Notes: generated by a model not told the origin, from the sequence alone. A stretch of 64,000 bases of DNA from Ilex aquifolium (GCA_951799425.1 OX637402.1:29914492-29978491); one strand, 5' to 3'; counted from the stretch's first letter, positions 47,655 through 61,001 are shown. A program made the numbers and translations.

Positions 47655-50600
47655 ATGGCAAAGGAAGACGGTGATAGACGGAATGGAGACCATCCATGGC
47701 CGCAACGAAACAGACCCAAAGATGAAGAGGAAGGGATGAGACGATGGGGAATTGTACTCTTTGGTTTCATTGGAGCTACTGCCACTACGTTCGCCGTAAG
47801 TTCTTACCAATTCTCGTTCTAATTTTAGAATTTGAATTCTGTCTGTTCCCTCAACCTAGTGAAGAGTGAGTTAATGTGGATTGAAATCAGTCCGCAAGGG
47901 CAAAAATATTATATTTTTAGGCTCTGGGAATGGATTCGATGATGAATGCCACCATCTGTATGCTTAGATAGAGCCTCGTTTATTATTCATTGATTTAATA
48001 TCAATCAATTGGATCTTCTCACTGACTATTCTAATGACTTGTCTGAATTATATGCGTAATTCAGAACCCTTTTGTCAATTTTTAATTTCAACTTCGATTT
48101 TGTGCGATTCCTGTTACTTGCCTCTGTAAGACCAGCCCACAAAATCAGCATTGTAGACTCTACCAAATCATAGGGGATGGGAAAATTTGAGAAAATAGTT
48201 GCCCATGTTTTATTATTTTGATTCAAATGTCCTAATGATTCTAGGGAAAAAAAAAATGTGCTACACCACTCATGGTTGTTGTGGGAACAGTGCCTATGCA
48301 GTTCTAGTATGTTTGGTTCTGGTTGATAAATTTTGGACCAATTGGCAGGTTATGCAATTGCGGAGAACAGTTAATTGGGTCTATTCTCAGGTAATTGTTT
48401 TCTAACTTTTCTCTTTCCTTTAAGGTTTGACGTTATCTTATTGAATTTGATGTTGACGTATAAAGGTTTTACAACTGCTTAATTTTATATTAGATTTTTG
48501 TATTTGATATATGTCTGTTTTGTTCTGCTGGGTATTTAGTTTAAGCAGTGATTTTCTAGCTCTAGGAAATTGGCAACACACACACTTATTCATAATCAGA
48601 TAGCTGTAGCATTGATATCTGGGTGTAGGACTGCAAACGAGCAGAACCAAGCCACTGACTGACTTTATACAAAGAGGAAAAGCAGCAATCCAAGCTCTTT
48701 TTGAATCGGATATTAGATAGGCTAAGCTAGGTGTAGCCCGCTCTCTCTACGGTTTTGTCACTTTTTAGGTTCAGATTGTTGGAAATGCAGAACATGCTTT
48801 CTTTGTTTCTATCTTTCTTTTTCCCTTTAGTTTTCCTTTCTGGAGAAATACCTGACACAATTTTAGGTTTGAGTTTTGTTATCTATACCATCTGGGATTC
48901 TCTATTGGGATACTGGCGGAATCTGCTTTCTTTTACCCTTTCAAATTAGATTTTTTGTGGTGATTCATCTAATATCCAACCATCGACGGGTCAATGGGTT
49001 CTCTAATGAGCCATTGACTCTAATGTACTAGATGCAAGTATAATTTTGCATATGCAGTACAGATTATAGCATTTGGATATTTCAGGCATTGTAGCAGTAT
49101 AGTACAAGAATATTGTAGCATCCCTGTTTGTAGAAGGTTCTGTTCACATGTTAATGTTGATGCGTTGTTCAGGATATACCTTTTATATTTATTTTTCTAG
49201 ACAGTAAATTTTTTACATGTAATCTTCTTTGGAAGATTCATTTTTTGGTATCTTGGACATCAAGAAATACTAAATACCTGGGGACTAAACTGTCAAAGGT
49301 TAACATATCTCATTTTTGTATAAGAGCAATGCTATTGGGACTTAATTTATTGACTTAATTCACTACAACTATTGGATTAACTATGAGTCCCATCAAACAT
49401 TGAAAGTTGCTATTAATCCAATTATTACAATGAAACCACATTATTAGGTCAACAAATTAGGTCAGATTTTTAGGTTCAAATAGCATTTCTCTTTGTATAA
49501 ACAATAAATATGGGAATCAAGATTGAAAAGTAACAAAGTTGGATTTTTCTTTTTCTTTTTCTTTACCCTTTGTTCTTGGGTGTGCGATTAGTGATTACTC
49601 TTGCAAATCGAACTTCTTACTTGGATGGGTCAATGTACTACTTGTTTAGAGGTGTTGATGGACATTACCTCCCATGTTGACACGTGTCGGACATCAATAC
49701 TTCTTGTACAATCTCGGATAGGTGTCAAATCCTCTTTTAGTCATATGCATAATTAAAATATAAAATCTTTATTTCGGACAGTTGTGTTTGACACTCCTTT
49801 AGTGAAGTGTCGGACACTTCTTTGCATCGTGTCTATGGTTGATAAATAAACATATGTCAACATATGATTAACAAACTTGAAAACTGTGACAAATGATGCC
49901 ATGAAATAATATATAATAACTTGGACGAATCAAGTTAAAATTTACTTTAAAATTAAATAGTGAAAGTAAAAGATATATAATAGTTGTATTAAAGAAATGG
50001 ACTCGAGAAGACATGAGCAATCAGTATTATTATGTAGTTTTATTTATTTATTTTTTTTTAAAAACTTTTGATTATTAATTATCATGATCCATTAGTTAGA
50101 AAAATACACTAGAGCATCAGACGTAAGATTTACTTATCATAAAGTACTATCTTTAGATTGTATAATAGTGTAATTTTACTATATGTGACAATAGACTATG
50201 TGATTTGAAATTTTAAAGCATAATTGTTTGTAGCGTGTCCCCGACATGTTTGTGTCCTACATTTTTGTAGAAATTCTGTAGCAGCATGCATGTACTTTGT
50301 CATCTCCGTGTCTCTTAAGTCTTATCCATGCTTCTTAGGTTGCCAATTGTCAGGTCTATTGCAGTTTGTCCAATTATTGATCACCAGGACTCCATCAATA
50401 CTTCTTGTCAGTTTGCCTCATACTAAAGTTTTCCCAATCCAGAACCCAACACAACTAGTACACATTTATTTATAAGAAGGTGAAGAGATCACAAAAATTT
50501 TATATTAATTTGCTAGTTTAAATCTTGTAATAATTGCTTGCAGTATATGCCCTTCCATCTCCTAAAAGCAGGTAACATTCCCCCTCCCGCCAAGTGTTTG

Positions 50601-53600
50601 TTTAAGGCATAAGGCACACCAAAGCGCCAATGTCTTCTGGAGCGTAAGCGCAACGGCAAAGCGAAGCGCACGTTGTAAATTACAATTGAATATTTTTTCT
50701 TAGATAAAAAATATTTCAAGCAAGACATAAAAATTACAAGTCACAACCAAAGGTTAGGGTTATGGTTAGGGTTATGTACTATAATTCCAAGAGCTAAAAT
50801 CAAGTGTGGCAATATATGATAGAAGTACTGTAATCAACATATTCTATGGTCTAAAATGCATCACAGAAAAAACTTTAAAAAAAAATGAGAAAAATGTGGC
50901 TTTAAGGGACTTGTGTTTGAGCCTGAAGCGCATGCTTTTTGCACTTAATTTGTGCTTCTCCTCACTCGCCTTGCCTAGACTCCTTGAAGCGGTACCCTTT
51001 CGTCAACACTTCAAAAAATAATTGGCATGCTTTCTGAGAATACGTTTGGGAATGTGCATATGATGTTGTAATTATATTAGGAAAAAGCTTTTGTTGATGA
51101 AATATTTGATTGGATCCCAACATTGTGCGAACAAATTTTCGTTTCATCTTGTTCAAAGAAGCTTTTTAGCCAAAAATTTGAATTTGAGTACTTGTGTGCT
51201 TGAGGACCGTTATCCATGCTATATCTCAAAATTTTTAATCGAATTTTCATTATTCATGCCCCTCCTCTGATAAAAGGTGCTTCTGTTCAACTGGTTATCC
51301 AAACTGATTATGCATGTTATTGCACTGCAAAAGTTGACCAGGTCACAAGCATCGTGGAAAAGTGGAAATGGTGGTTCTTTCCGATCAACTTTTCAGGAGG
51401 AAGCGTGGAAAAGATACAATCGTCGAATGCAGGAGGAGTATGAAGAAGAAATGGAGAGAGTGGTGAGCTTCACTTTGTACTGATTCTTTGTTTTACATCT
51501 AACAACAGCCGAATGGGAAAATCCTCTTGGTATTATGACCATTCAATAGATCATATCATTCTAGAAAACCCTATTCGGTTGTGTATTTTTTTCAGAAGTT
51601 TTGGAACTTGTTTTTGCATCAGTTCCCACCTCAAGTCTGTGAAGATGGTTAGCCAGCTTTTAGTTTTGTAATCTCTATCCTACTTATTTTACATTATTAT
51701 TGTACTGGTATTTTGATATTCTATGCTTTTTATTACCTTCTGACCCAAGATGATGGTTTACATTCAGGAAAAAAATACAAGGAATTTATTTGTTTTGAGT
51801 GAAAATTATTAAGATTAACTTTAGTGTAACTAAAAATCCAGAGATGCTAGAGAGAGAGAGATAGGTAATTCGCAATCTTGTTAAAAGGATTTTTCATTTA
51901 AAATGCACATATGTTGCTAATTTTATGAACATGGGTAGAGATGCACTTGCGGCTATCAATGGGTCAGTTTGGCTAAATTTGGCAAGATACAAATTTGAAT
52001 CTAAATCAAATATATACAATATAGATGGACTCACAAATTTATATCGGACATTAGTATTTTTTGATGTCTAAATTTATATTGTACCTTATTAACATTTTAA
52101 GGGATCAAAAAACTCTCCTCATAAAATACGTATCAATCTTAATATTAAACTTAACTGGATAGGGCTGTTAATCGGATTGAATCCAGGCAGATTTGAGGTG
52201 TGTTCCAATGTAATTGAATCTTTTAGATCATATTTTGGGTTTATATCGCTATCTTAGTTGCTTGTATTGTAATCATATTCTAATGTGATCCGACCTGCTG
52301 ACAGCACTTGATGCACTTATGCCTTTTTAACTAAGGCGGTGCTCAGTTCAAAAAAAAAAACTAAGGCGGTGCTGAATTTTAGAACTGGACCATTGGGCCT
52401 CTAGTTTTCTTAGTTCTCAGCTTCTGTCTTTTGGAGTAGAATTTTCCTCTTTCCTCAGAAGTTTGCGTCTTCGTTTTAGTTTCACAAACTTAACACGAAA
52501 ATTCTGATGGTGCTAAAATTGTTTTTCTTTTCTCTATGGGCCATGATCTAGAACAATGAAAATTGAAAAATGTGTGTCTCTATGTAGAGAATTTATATGT
52601 TTAAGTGGAGTATTCCACTTGTCAGTTGTGCTAAAAATCGGTATGATTCTCCTACTTTATTTCTGTACTCCCAGCATTCGGTAGCATTGTACATAATTGA
52701 TTTGATTCTTGTGCTCTTCCTAGGAGCGAATAAGACGCATGCAAAGTGTGTTTAACAGAGAAAGAAGTAAATACAAAAGGAGCTATGAGAGCTGGCAGGA
52801 AAATAGTCAAAGTGCATATCATCAACATTCCCAGAGGAATGACTGGTATTGGAAGGCTGATACATCGTACAGAGATCAGAGGGCAAATTATAGAGAAATG
52901 CCTCAGGGCAGTGCAAGCTACACTTTATCACATCACTATTCAATTTTGGGTCTTGACCGGTAATGATCAATTATTGTCATCAGAGCAATTTCTCTTAGTA
53001 CCACTGGTTAGGGCGGTTAATGCTTAATTTGTTTTGCTAATCAGCCTTGAAACTGGTGACTGGAAAACCAAAGACCAATATAATTTAGTTGTCGTCTTGG
53101 TTTCCCCCCTGAATCTCAATTCTTTCAGATGAAATTGTAGATGATCAAAGTTGTTGTTTTGCTATCAAAAATCTCTGGTGATTTGAATATAAGATTTTTT
53201 TCGTGGCCATCTGCTTTGAGTTTCACCCCTGTGATGTTAGAAAGTTGATTGATCTTGCCATGTGTGCTACTGAAGAGAGTTGAGATTTTTAATTTGCTCA
53301 CGTGATTATCTTGTCTTGTTTTAATCTAAGACCGAGCCAAAAAAGAAAATTATATAGCGGACTTGGTTTATCTTCCCCTTTCCGTGTTGAAACGTTAATC
53401 AGCATATATATATTGTAATTTGAGTTTGAGTGCCAAACCTAGTGAAGTTTAAGCTTGTTTCAGGTTCTATTATGATCTTGTTAAGATAATAAAGGGGAAA
53501 AACTAAAACGTGTTTTCTCTTGAGGTTTAGTACTCATTTTTATCCTACTAACCTAACGAAGTAATGTTAAAGATAGGCTACGATTAAGGTAAAGACATTT

Positions 53601-55770
53601 TTTTAAGAAAAAATGCACTCGTGAAGAAGCTAAAGTCATCTTTGAAATTGCAGTCTGATCGTTTCTTAAATTGGCATGTTGGACAACTTTGCTAAAATTC
53701 GTATTTTATAAGACTTGTATGTGGTCCTTGATATTTTACATTTTTCTTTCAGGTTGAGGACAAAACCATACACAGATGATGAGATTAAGGTACTTGCTGT
53801 AGTTTATATAATCTGTTCTATGTCTTATCCAATTTTCGGAATGAATTAATACTAGATTGAGCATGTTGATTGCCTATTTTTTGTAATAGTTGTCCAATCA
53901 AATTTATGTCAGAAAAATGCCTTTTGTGTCCCACTCATAGAGCTGGCTCAAGTTTGGGTGGTTTTCATCACGCCAAGATTGAACAAAGCTAACACAAATC
54001 TAATCGAGCTCAAGCCAAGCATGAGCACAAATCAAACCCTATTGAGTCGAGTTAGAGTCGAGCTAGAGCAGCCAATTGCTCTGTGCTAGGAGCTGAGCGA
54101 TTATAGGACTTACCTGTAAGATAATAATTGTCCGTTCCTAATCTGTATTTTATATACTGTCCATATTCATTAGCTAAATTTGTCAAAATAAAAATATACA
54201 TTGAGAAATAATTTATCCCCCTTTGAATCATATCAAAAATAATATAAGTTTGTGTCTCTGTTACACTATGGTGAAACTACTGTTTGAATTAATTGGAAGG
54301 GTTAGTAATGTTTAGTATTGAACTTCTAACCTAGGATCTGGCATCCAATAGCAACAGAACAAGTATCAAAGATGCAAAAGACTTGCACACAAGAACAAAC
54401 AAATATATGTGGAAAACCCAAAGATTGGGAAAAACCATGGAGGATCACCTAATTTATGATGAAATTAGCAAGTTATAGAGAAAAGTACAAATGAGGCTAC
54501 TCTACGCGTCTGTTATTTAGGGTTATCGCTGCAAACAAGTATGAAACAATTAGAAAAGTTTCGTTTGCGAAATGCAATCCGCGACAGAATGGCCGGATGT
54601 TCAGTATCATCGGGCTCCATAGGACCTTACGAGTATGTTTCTGACAGTGGCTATTTACTTTCTGGGGGCAAAAATCAAGTTAATTTTTTATTGCCAAGAT
54701 AACCCCCGACATGTCACAACGTTGTTCTGTTTTTTCAGACATCTGCATGGGATTTGCAATTTTACTCTACTTGATGAAAATAACCTAGTCATGAGCTTGA
54801 TAAGCTTCACTGTGCATTCAAATTCTATGTTGTAGGAATGGAATGCTAGTCTATCCTACATTCCTGTCTTGCTCCATATAGATTCAGTTGGAATTGGGTT
54901 AACTCGAGTGAAAAATTTAGGTAATGAGGTTATATTTCGAAATTTGAAGGTTTTGAGACTAAGACCATCTGCAAACTATATTAGTATTGGCTGGGAAAAA
55001 GGTTGAGGAAATAGAGAAGACGTACCCTTGTAAGGGGGCTTGCATACCACTTTAAGCTGAAAAGGGTTGCCAACTAGAAAGTAAAGAATTTTTTTCTGTA
55101 TTGTTGATTATTATTATGCTTAGGATATAGATACAGTCAAAAAGGGATCTATGTACATTTTTGTTATGGTTTTGACTGGGTAGCTAAATATCATGTTCAC
55201 CAGCATCAGCCAATTCCATGCATGCTGCTTTACTTTCACGCGTATGTTCTTTTATATTTAGAATGAGTGGATAACCTTCTATGATCAGTATCGACTGTTA
55301 TCCAATCTGTGCTGCATAAATAGATGAGCATTCTTATTAGCCTGCATTGGTTTCTGGTATCTGTCTATTTTTGTATGGGTTTCCAAATTGAACTGGTATG
55401 CTGACTCCAAAACCGTGCATCCAACGTGTTTATTTAAGTTCATGGCGGAAGCCTTGTGTACCAGTGCCGCCTGCCTTCTCTCTCTCATTTTTTCCCCTTG
55501 TGCAATGCAGACAGCTTTCAGGGCAAAAGCAAAGGAGTTCCACCCAGATCAGAATCAGGATAATAAAGGTGGGTTGTGGTTAACCTTACAAACTAACAGT
55601 TGGGAAACTACATCCTCAAGTCATATTGTGATGGGCCTGGTGTAATTGCTTTGCATAAGATGATTGACATTTGATGCTTCTTTTCTGCTACAGAGGCCGC
55701 TGAAGTGAAGTTCAAGGAGATTATGATGTCTTATGAGGCTATTAAGTCAGAGAGAAAGAACAATAAATAG
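47655..55770 (+). CDS. J-domain (DnaJ-like) membrane-anchored co-chaperone, seven exons
   Basis: CDS join(47655..47795, 48349..48390, 51334..51462, 52724..52959, 53753..53789, 55511..55568, 55694..55770), all GT-AG and in phase, 239 aa. The N-terminus is hydrophilic, then WGIVLFGFIGATATTFAV is a likely membrane segment at residues about 32-50. A charged middle region rich in Arg/Glu/Tyr follows (EEAWKRYNRRMQEEYEEEM, RIRRMQSVFNRERSK). The J-domain fills the C-terminus (about 173-237): HHYSILGLDR, the HPD triad at 206-208 within EFHPDQNQDNK, and a closing FKEIMMSYEAIKSE helix. J-domains stimulate Hsp70 ATPase. The membrane anchor suggests recruitment of Hsp70 to an organelle surface, but which membrane is unknown. 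The exon 3 start is the least certain junction. Intron 2 is long and holds a MITE. Confidence 0.85.
49324..49491. mobile_element. MITE (168 bp) in intron 2 of the J-domain gene
   Basis: Flanked by TTTGTATAA (49315-49323 and 49492-49500). Ends gagcaatgctattgggactt and, on the minus strand, gagaaatgctatttgaacct. Same family as the other 9 bp-duplication MITEs. Confidence 0.75.
52329..52373 (+). mobile_element. Ultra-short poly(A) retroinsertion with 15 bp target duplication
   Basis: aactaaggcggtgct (52329-52343) is repeated at 52359-52373, separated only by cagttc plus a run of A. This is the structure of an extremely 5'-truncated LINE or SINE insertion, in intron 3 of the J-domain gene. Confidence 0.55.
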
Positions 55771-56896
55771 AGCATTGATAAAATGTGCAGTATGGAGAGG
55801 TGCATGGTGTTTAGAAAATGGGGTGGCAATGCCAACTTTCACGCGCTGTTATCGGTTTCCAGCAGTATGAGCCCGCTGTAACACATTCTTTGGGAACCAT
55901 ATCCGGGGCTAGGATTTTAATTTTATTTTTGTCGGTTGATTTTGAGAGGTGTGGCAATTTTTTCCAGGTATTGGTTAAAGAACGGATAGAGCTACTAGTG
56001 TAGGTATACAGCATGCATTCCATTATGATGTACAGAGAAAAAAGAAACCCATCTCTATCAAGTAGATTAACCAAATTCCATAATCATGTTGTAAACCACG
56101 ATGACTCTCAGTGACTGACGGTATGTACGTAAATAATGTCAAAGATTAAAGTTGTGTCGATTCCACCTGGTGATTCAAGGCATGCTATTTGGGGAGTGGC
56201 CAAATGGTCTTGTCGTATCTAATTTCTCGTTGGTTGTGGATGTTAGTGTTGCGAGGTATTACCAATATCGAAATGTTGAAGATGCAATTGCCTGGTGGGA
56301 AATAATGTTCGACCAAGGTTTGTCAAGTCTGTAGCCTGTAGGGAAAAGCTTTTGGTGGGAGTTCTTTGTGCGACGTGCTTGCCTGTTTGCCATGTATAAA
56401 TTGGACGAAAAGTCACAGTCGTGTTGTGCCACAGCCAAAGCCATCTTGGGTTGGTATAAGGTGGAGAACATATCGTTGTGTTTTGAAAAAGGTCTCTATT
56501 AGTTTCGGTCACTTCAGAACTCAATTCTATTAATGAAGTATCACACGAAACAACCTGAATAACCTAGGGTTGAATCCTCCTTCTCCCCCCCCCCCTCCCT
56601 TTTTTTTTTTTTTTTGGGTACAGGGAGTCTTGGCTTGTGTAGACTTTTTCTTCGAATTCTAAATCGGTCGGTCGCTGTAATTCGAACTAGTTTAAAAACA
56701 TGTCTTTTAAGAAACAAGAATAACTGATTCTTAAAGGGTGTGGGAAGTATCGAAATTGATAATTCTCCTTCCTTTTTGTTAAACATCAAAAATAACTTTC
56801 ACACTTAAAGCAAAAAGATTGTACATAGGAATATCTGGGGTAGTTGTGCACTCTCCAAAATAAACATCTAGACAATGGGTTCCTATATTGTATAAG
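55771..56896. other. 3' flank of the J-domain gene
   Basis: Likely 3' UTR in the first few hundred bases, then spacer with a C/T homopolymer block (56585-56616). Short frames on either strand show no recognisable domain. Confidence 0.4.
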
Positions 56897-56897
56897 G

Positions 56898-57787
56898 AAT
56901 GCTATTGGGACATAATGTATTTTGTAGGGGTGTTCAAATTTTCGATTGACCGTAATTTCCTACCCTACTCTACCCTATTGAACGGCTAGCCGCAAAAATT
57001 GGGTAGGAATGCGGAAGAGTTTTTAGTCTTCCGATTAAATCGGGTAGGAATGCGGAATGCCCATCAATTTCCTCATTCCTACCTTACCTGCAAAAAATAT
57101 ATTTAACTTTTTTATATTTTTTTAGTAATTATAAGAGTATTTGTGTGGTATAATTTATATTATAACATTGTTATTATTGTGGATGTTTGAGTTGGTAAAA
57201 CATGGACTTGTTTTTTGTGTAGGTTACATGATTTGTGGTCAACTAGTGATCTATTAGAGTAATTATGATTTTAATGTGTTTTATATGGTTGAAACTTAAA
57301 ATAATTGTTAATGTATTTGTGTAACAATTATGATGGATTGATGTTCATGCTTTCTTGTATTTTATTGTAATTGTTGTTATAGTTGTTTTAGGTTTTAGTG
57401 TTATTGATTTATTGTGTTGTTAAATTGGTGCATATTGTTTAATTGAATTGTTAAAATAATCCAAAAATTAATAGTTACAAAAGTGTTTACCCGACTTCCT
57501 ACCCGATTAATCGGGTAGGAATACCACACCTGATCGGGTAGGGTAGGTCAAGAAAAAATTCTTCCGCAAAGTATCGGGTAAGAAGACGGAAGACTATATT
57601 TCCTACCTGTAGGATAGGGTGAACACCCCTAGTATTTTGATCAATGGAGTGATAGTGAAATGTATTTAATGCTACAATGAGTCCTATCATTTAATGCTGC
57701 AATGGGTATTATCATTAAATATATTTCCTATTACTTCATTGGTCAAAATGCATTATATTCCTCAATTATGTCTCAATATCATTAGTG
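56898..57787. mobile_element. Degenerate gagcaatgct-type element interrupted by a hAT-like insertion
   Basis: Left end ggaatgctattgggacataa; right end aattatgtctcaatatcatt, whose reverse complement matches the left. Internal DNA resumes after the nested element with tattttgatcaatgg. The outer target duplication was not found. Confidence 0.45.
56925..57631. mobile_element. hAT-like non-autonomous element (707 bp) with 8 bp target duplication
   Basis: Termini TAGGGGTGTTCA and TGAACACCCCTA are inverted repeats typical of plant hAT elements. GTATTTTG lies on both sides (56917-56924 and 57632-57639). The interior contains several gggtaggaatgcgga-like units in both orientations near each end. No transposase. 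Confidence 0.8.
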
Positions 57788-59084
57788 ATATTATTCTGAG
57801 TAATTTTTCAACTACCACTTTGCTTCTTAATCTCCCGTCACTTCCTCCACCCCCCTGGCCCTTTCTTTTTCAAAAAAAAGGAGACGGTACCTCCAAGTTT
57901 ATTAAATATCTTCCATTTGTGGTGGAGGAATATCGTAGTTATATCGTAGCACCTAAACCACAAAACCAAAGCAATACAATCCAAATAACTAAAAATATAA
58001 AAAAAAAATTCTTCTGAATATATGGCATGACAATTATTTCATCCACCCTGGTTAGTCTACCTAATCGACGTGGTAAATTCGTCATCTGTCATATAGTTTT
58101 CTGATCACCCTCTGCACCCATCCTTGCAAGGGACACCCGATTTCCCTCGGAACCCGTCAAAATAGCTTATGCAACCCAACTTTATATTTCTAACAGGCCA
58201 ATGGTACAATTATTGAGTTATTGATGGCGGTGAGTCCTTTCAGGACGGTGACAAATGAAATGTGAGAACAAAAATATAGGTGCTGCTTTCAATAATGCTA
58301 GACGTCCTATTTTTTACCCGGAAAATTCTATAGTACCCACAAAAAAAAAAAGATTAGTATCGATATCATTAGTTATTATTTTGTATAGTAAAGTTATAAT
58401 TTTAAAAAAACAAATTATAACTACTTAATGGAGGTCATGATTGATGATGAATGTGATCGATCATGAAAAATATGGTTAACTTTTTTTACCCACATGAAGA
58501 GGTTAGACACGAGATAACAAGTGGTTTTGATCCCCCAAAGCAATACGTCACGTGTACGAATCTAGGAATCAATGTATCTCGTCAAATATTTGTTTAGTTC
58601 TGGAGATCTCTTACACACCATTATCAAACAGTTGTCTCATACGTTATTGACGGGTTTATTATTTGTTTTCACATTGCTCACCTCACAGCACAGGGATAGG
58701 GGAATCGCACATTCGGGAAACTCTTTAGTCTTAGCCATCGGCCATGTCTTATCCACACAAACTGAGTTTTCAAGAGCCGGTCACTCTGTGATACACATGA
58801 TTTTGCTGGCGACCAAAAATGGTAGCTGGTGGTCTTAAAAACTCTTTGAAAAATGGTTGGGAGTCACCTAACCTTCAATGTACAATGAGGAAAGTACAAA
58901 CATGCAAACCAACTAGATACTTTGTAATAGGTCAGTGGTTCAATTATTGAATTACTAGTTATTGTCTGTGCCTGAAGGCACAGAGTAATAAAAAATGGTA
59001 AACAATAAACATATTTGTATTCATATCTAAAATCAAATCACAAACATAAAAGAGAGATAAATAAATTAATCATCGGTTGTAGTG
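57788..59084. other. Intergenic region with dispersed local repeats
   Basis: Segments at about 58500-58990 recur, diverged, at 59780-60190 and partly at 58190-58240 and 61280-61385. Shared phrases include agtcacctaaccttc, gaagaggttagaca and acattgctcac. No gene. Confidence 0.45.
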
Positions 59085-59345
59085 GAGGTAACAGGTGGTG
59101 GTGGTAGGAGACTATGATGGTTGTGGTGGGTGACAATTACCGTGATGGCGGCGGCGGTGGTGATGGCGGTGATGGTGGCGATGGTGGTGGTGGTGGTGGC
59201 GACGACGATGACGATGGCGGCGGTGGTGGTGGCGGCGACGGCGATGACGATAGCGGTGGCGATGGTGGTGGTGGTGGCGGCGACGGTGGCGGTAGTGGTG
59301 GTGGAGGTAGTGGTGGTGGGGGTGGCGGTGGTAGAGGTAGTGGTG
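59085..59345 (+). repeat. G-rich GGT/GGC/GAT triplet array
   Basis: About 250 bp almost entirely of G-rich triplets (ggtggcggcgg type). It is open in several frames only because of composition (poly-Gly/Asp, poly-Pro or poly-His), so it is not a gene. Similar but short patches occur at 60540-60590 and, complementary, at 44520-44630. Confidence 0.85.
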
Positions 59346-60286
59346 GAACGATTTCAAACATTATTTTTTTTTTAAAGTACTTATGAGAAATAATTTCTAT
59401 AAGTCCTTTTAAAAAGTAACTCCAAACACATCCTTAGTGACCTATTTTTCCTATTAAATTTAGGGTGTTAATATTAGCCGTTAGATTAACTTTAAAGTAA
59501 AATTTAAAGTGATCTCAACCGCGAAAAGCAAAAGTCATTTTGTTTATCTTTTGAGATTTGAATTGTAAGCTATTTTATTATATAGATTGCGGGTGATCCG
59601 TAACTGATTTAAGAGTAAAATAGTCTTTTCACTCTAAAGACCCATCCTACGAGCCCGAGAATTAAAGACAATATTGTCTATCACTTACATCTCTAATTCA
59701 CCGTTATCAATAGGTGTCTGGTGCATTGGTTGTCAGCCGGGTAACAGTCTGGGCTTCTTGTTTGCTCTTCACTTGATGCCCACACTGTGTGATAACATTT
59801 TTTTTTTTGTTAGTGACCAGAAATGGCAGATGTGATCTTAGATCTCTCTGGAAAATTATTAGAGTCACCTAACCTTCCGTGTACGCTGAGGAAAGTCAAA
59901 ACATCTTTTGCAACCACCTAAATATTTCTAATAGGCCAATAGTCCAATTATTGAATTGTGCTGCCTTTAAACTATGTTAGGTGTGCTTTTTTTTTTTATG
60001 ACATGAAGAGGTTAGACATGAGATAGACAAGAATGTACGAGTTTGAGAATCAACCTCTCAAAAATAGAAATAATATTGTCCACATTCACTTTATCTCTCG
60101 TACCCTATTATGAATAGGTGTCTCGTGCATTAAGAACGATCTTATTTTTTTTTGTCAAATCTCACATTGCTCACTCACCGGGATAGGGAATCTAATAAGT
60201 GTGGTGCACAACACAGGTGGACTGTGGACACCCTTGCCACTTGAATAGACTTTGCAGGTCGTATCCTCACCAAGTTCACCGACTTA
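59346..60286. other. Intergenic region with a second copy of the local repeat
   Basis: 59780-60190 resembles 58500-58990. No gene was seen. Confidence 0.45.
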
Positions 60287-61001
60287 AGTGGTGTTTAATA
60301 AAATTAAAAAGTAAATACTGAAAATTAAATATTAAATTTTAAATTTTAAATTTTAAACGTTAAATATTGAATTTTTTAATTCGTAAAGTGTTTGGTATTC
60401 AGTGAAATTTAAGTATTGAATTGAATCAAATTGTTTAACAAATATAAGAAGCTAAAGTTTGAAAATTATTATTATTCTAATTTTGCTCATCTTTTTAACC
60501 ATCTCATTGTAACTATTTTATTCCTACCACCACCATCACAATGGTGGTGGTGGTGGCGGCGGTTGCAGCACAATGGTGGGGGTGGATATTAAAAAGTTAG
60601 AGCAATGTTATTGGAACATAATTTGGAGACTTAATGATTGTGACCATTAGATTATCAGTGGATCCCAACATTAAATTATCACTGGGTCCCAACACTATCA
60701 ATCCAATGATCATAATGTATTAAGTCCCCAAATTATGTCCCAATAGCATTAGTAAAAAAGTTAAGAGTGTAAAATGTATTGATGATATATTTGTCCATTA
60801 TAAAAAATTTATAAAATTCTTACTAACTAATATTTTCAACATTAAATGATAAATAGATGACTTATTATTTTAAATTTTAACCTATTTTTAAGAAGTACTT
60901 AAAATATTAAGCGGTATGAGTTTTAAGTTATCAAACGAGTTTAATTCATTAAATGTTTAAAGTATTTAGTTTTCAACATTGAATGGTGTTATCAAACCGT
61001 C
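60287..61001. mobile_element. Second Tourist-like element, inverted relative of 44059-45586
   Basis: Ends agtggtgtttaata and, on minus, gacggtttgataacacc, with TTA on both sides (60284-60286 and 61002-61004). The interior matches the reverse complement of 44059-44860, including cacaatggtggggg and aagagtgtaaaatgtattga. It carries the nested MITE 60600-60754. Confidence 0.5.
60600..60754. mobile_element. MITE (155 bp) with 9 bp target duplication, nested in the Tourist-like element
   Basis: Flanked by AAAAAGTTA (60591-60599 and 60755-60763). Left end gagcaatgttattggaacat; the right end on minus begins tactaatgctattgggacat. An internal piece with atcactgggtcccaac is partly doubled. Same family as 44285-44465. 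Confidence 0.75.

Noticed and set aside
50755..50778. Telomere-like ggttagggttatggttaggg near 50755
   Set aside because: Only a few imperfect units, and the plant telomere unit is TTTAGGG; not an interstitial telomere array.
59112..59386. Several overlapping long frames with poly-Gly, poly-Pro and poly-His products
   Set aside because: They arise from the GGT/GGC triplet array in every frame; there is no start context, domain or splice structure.
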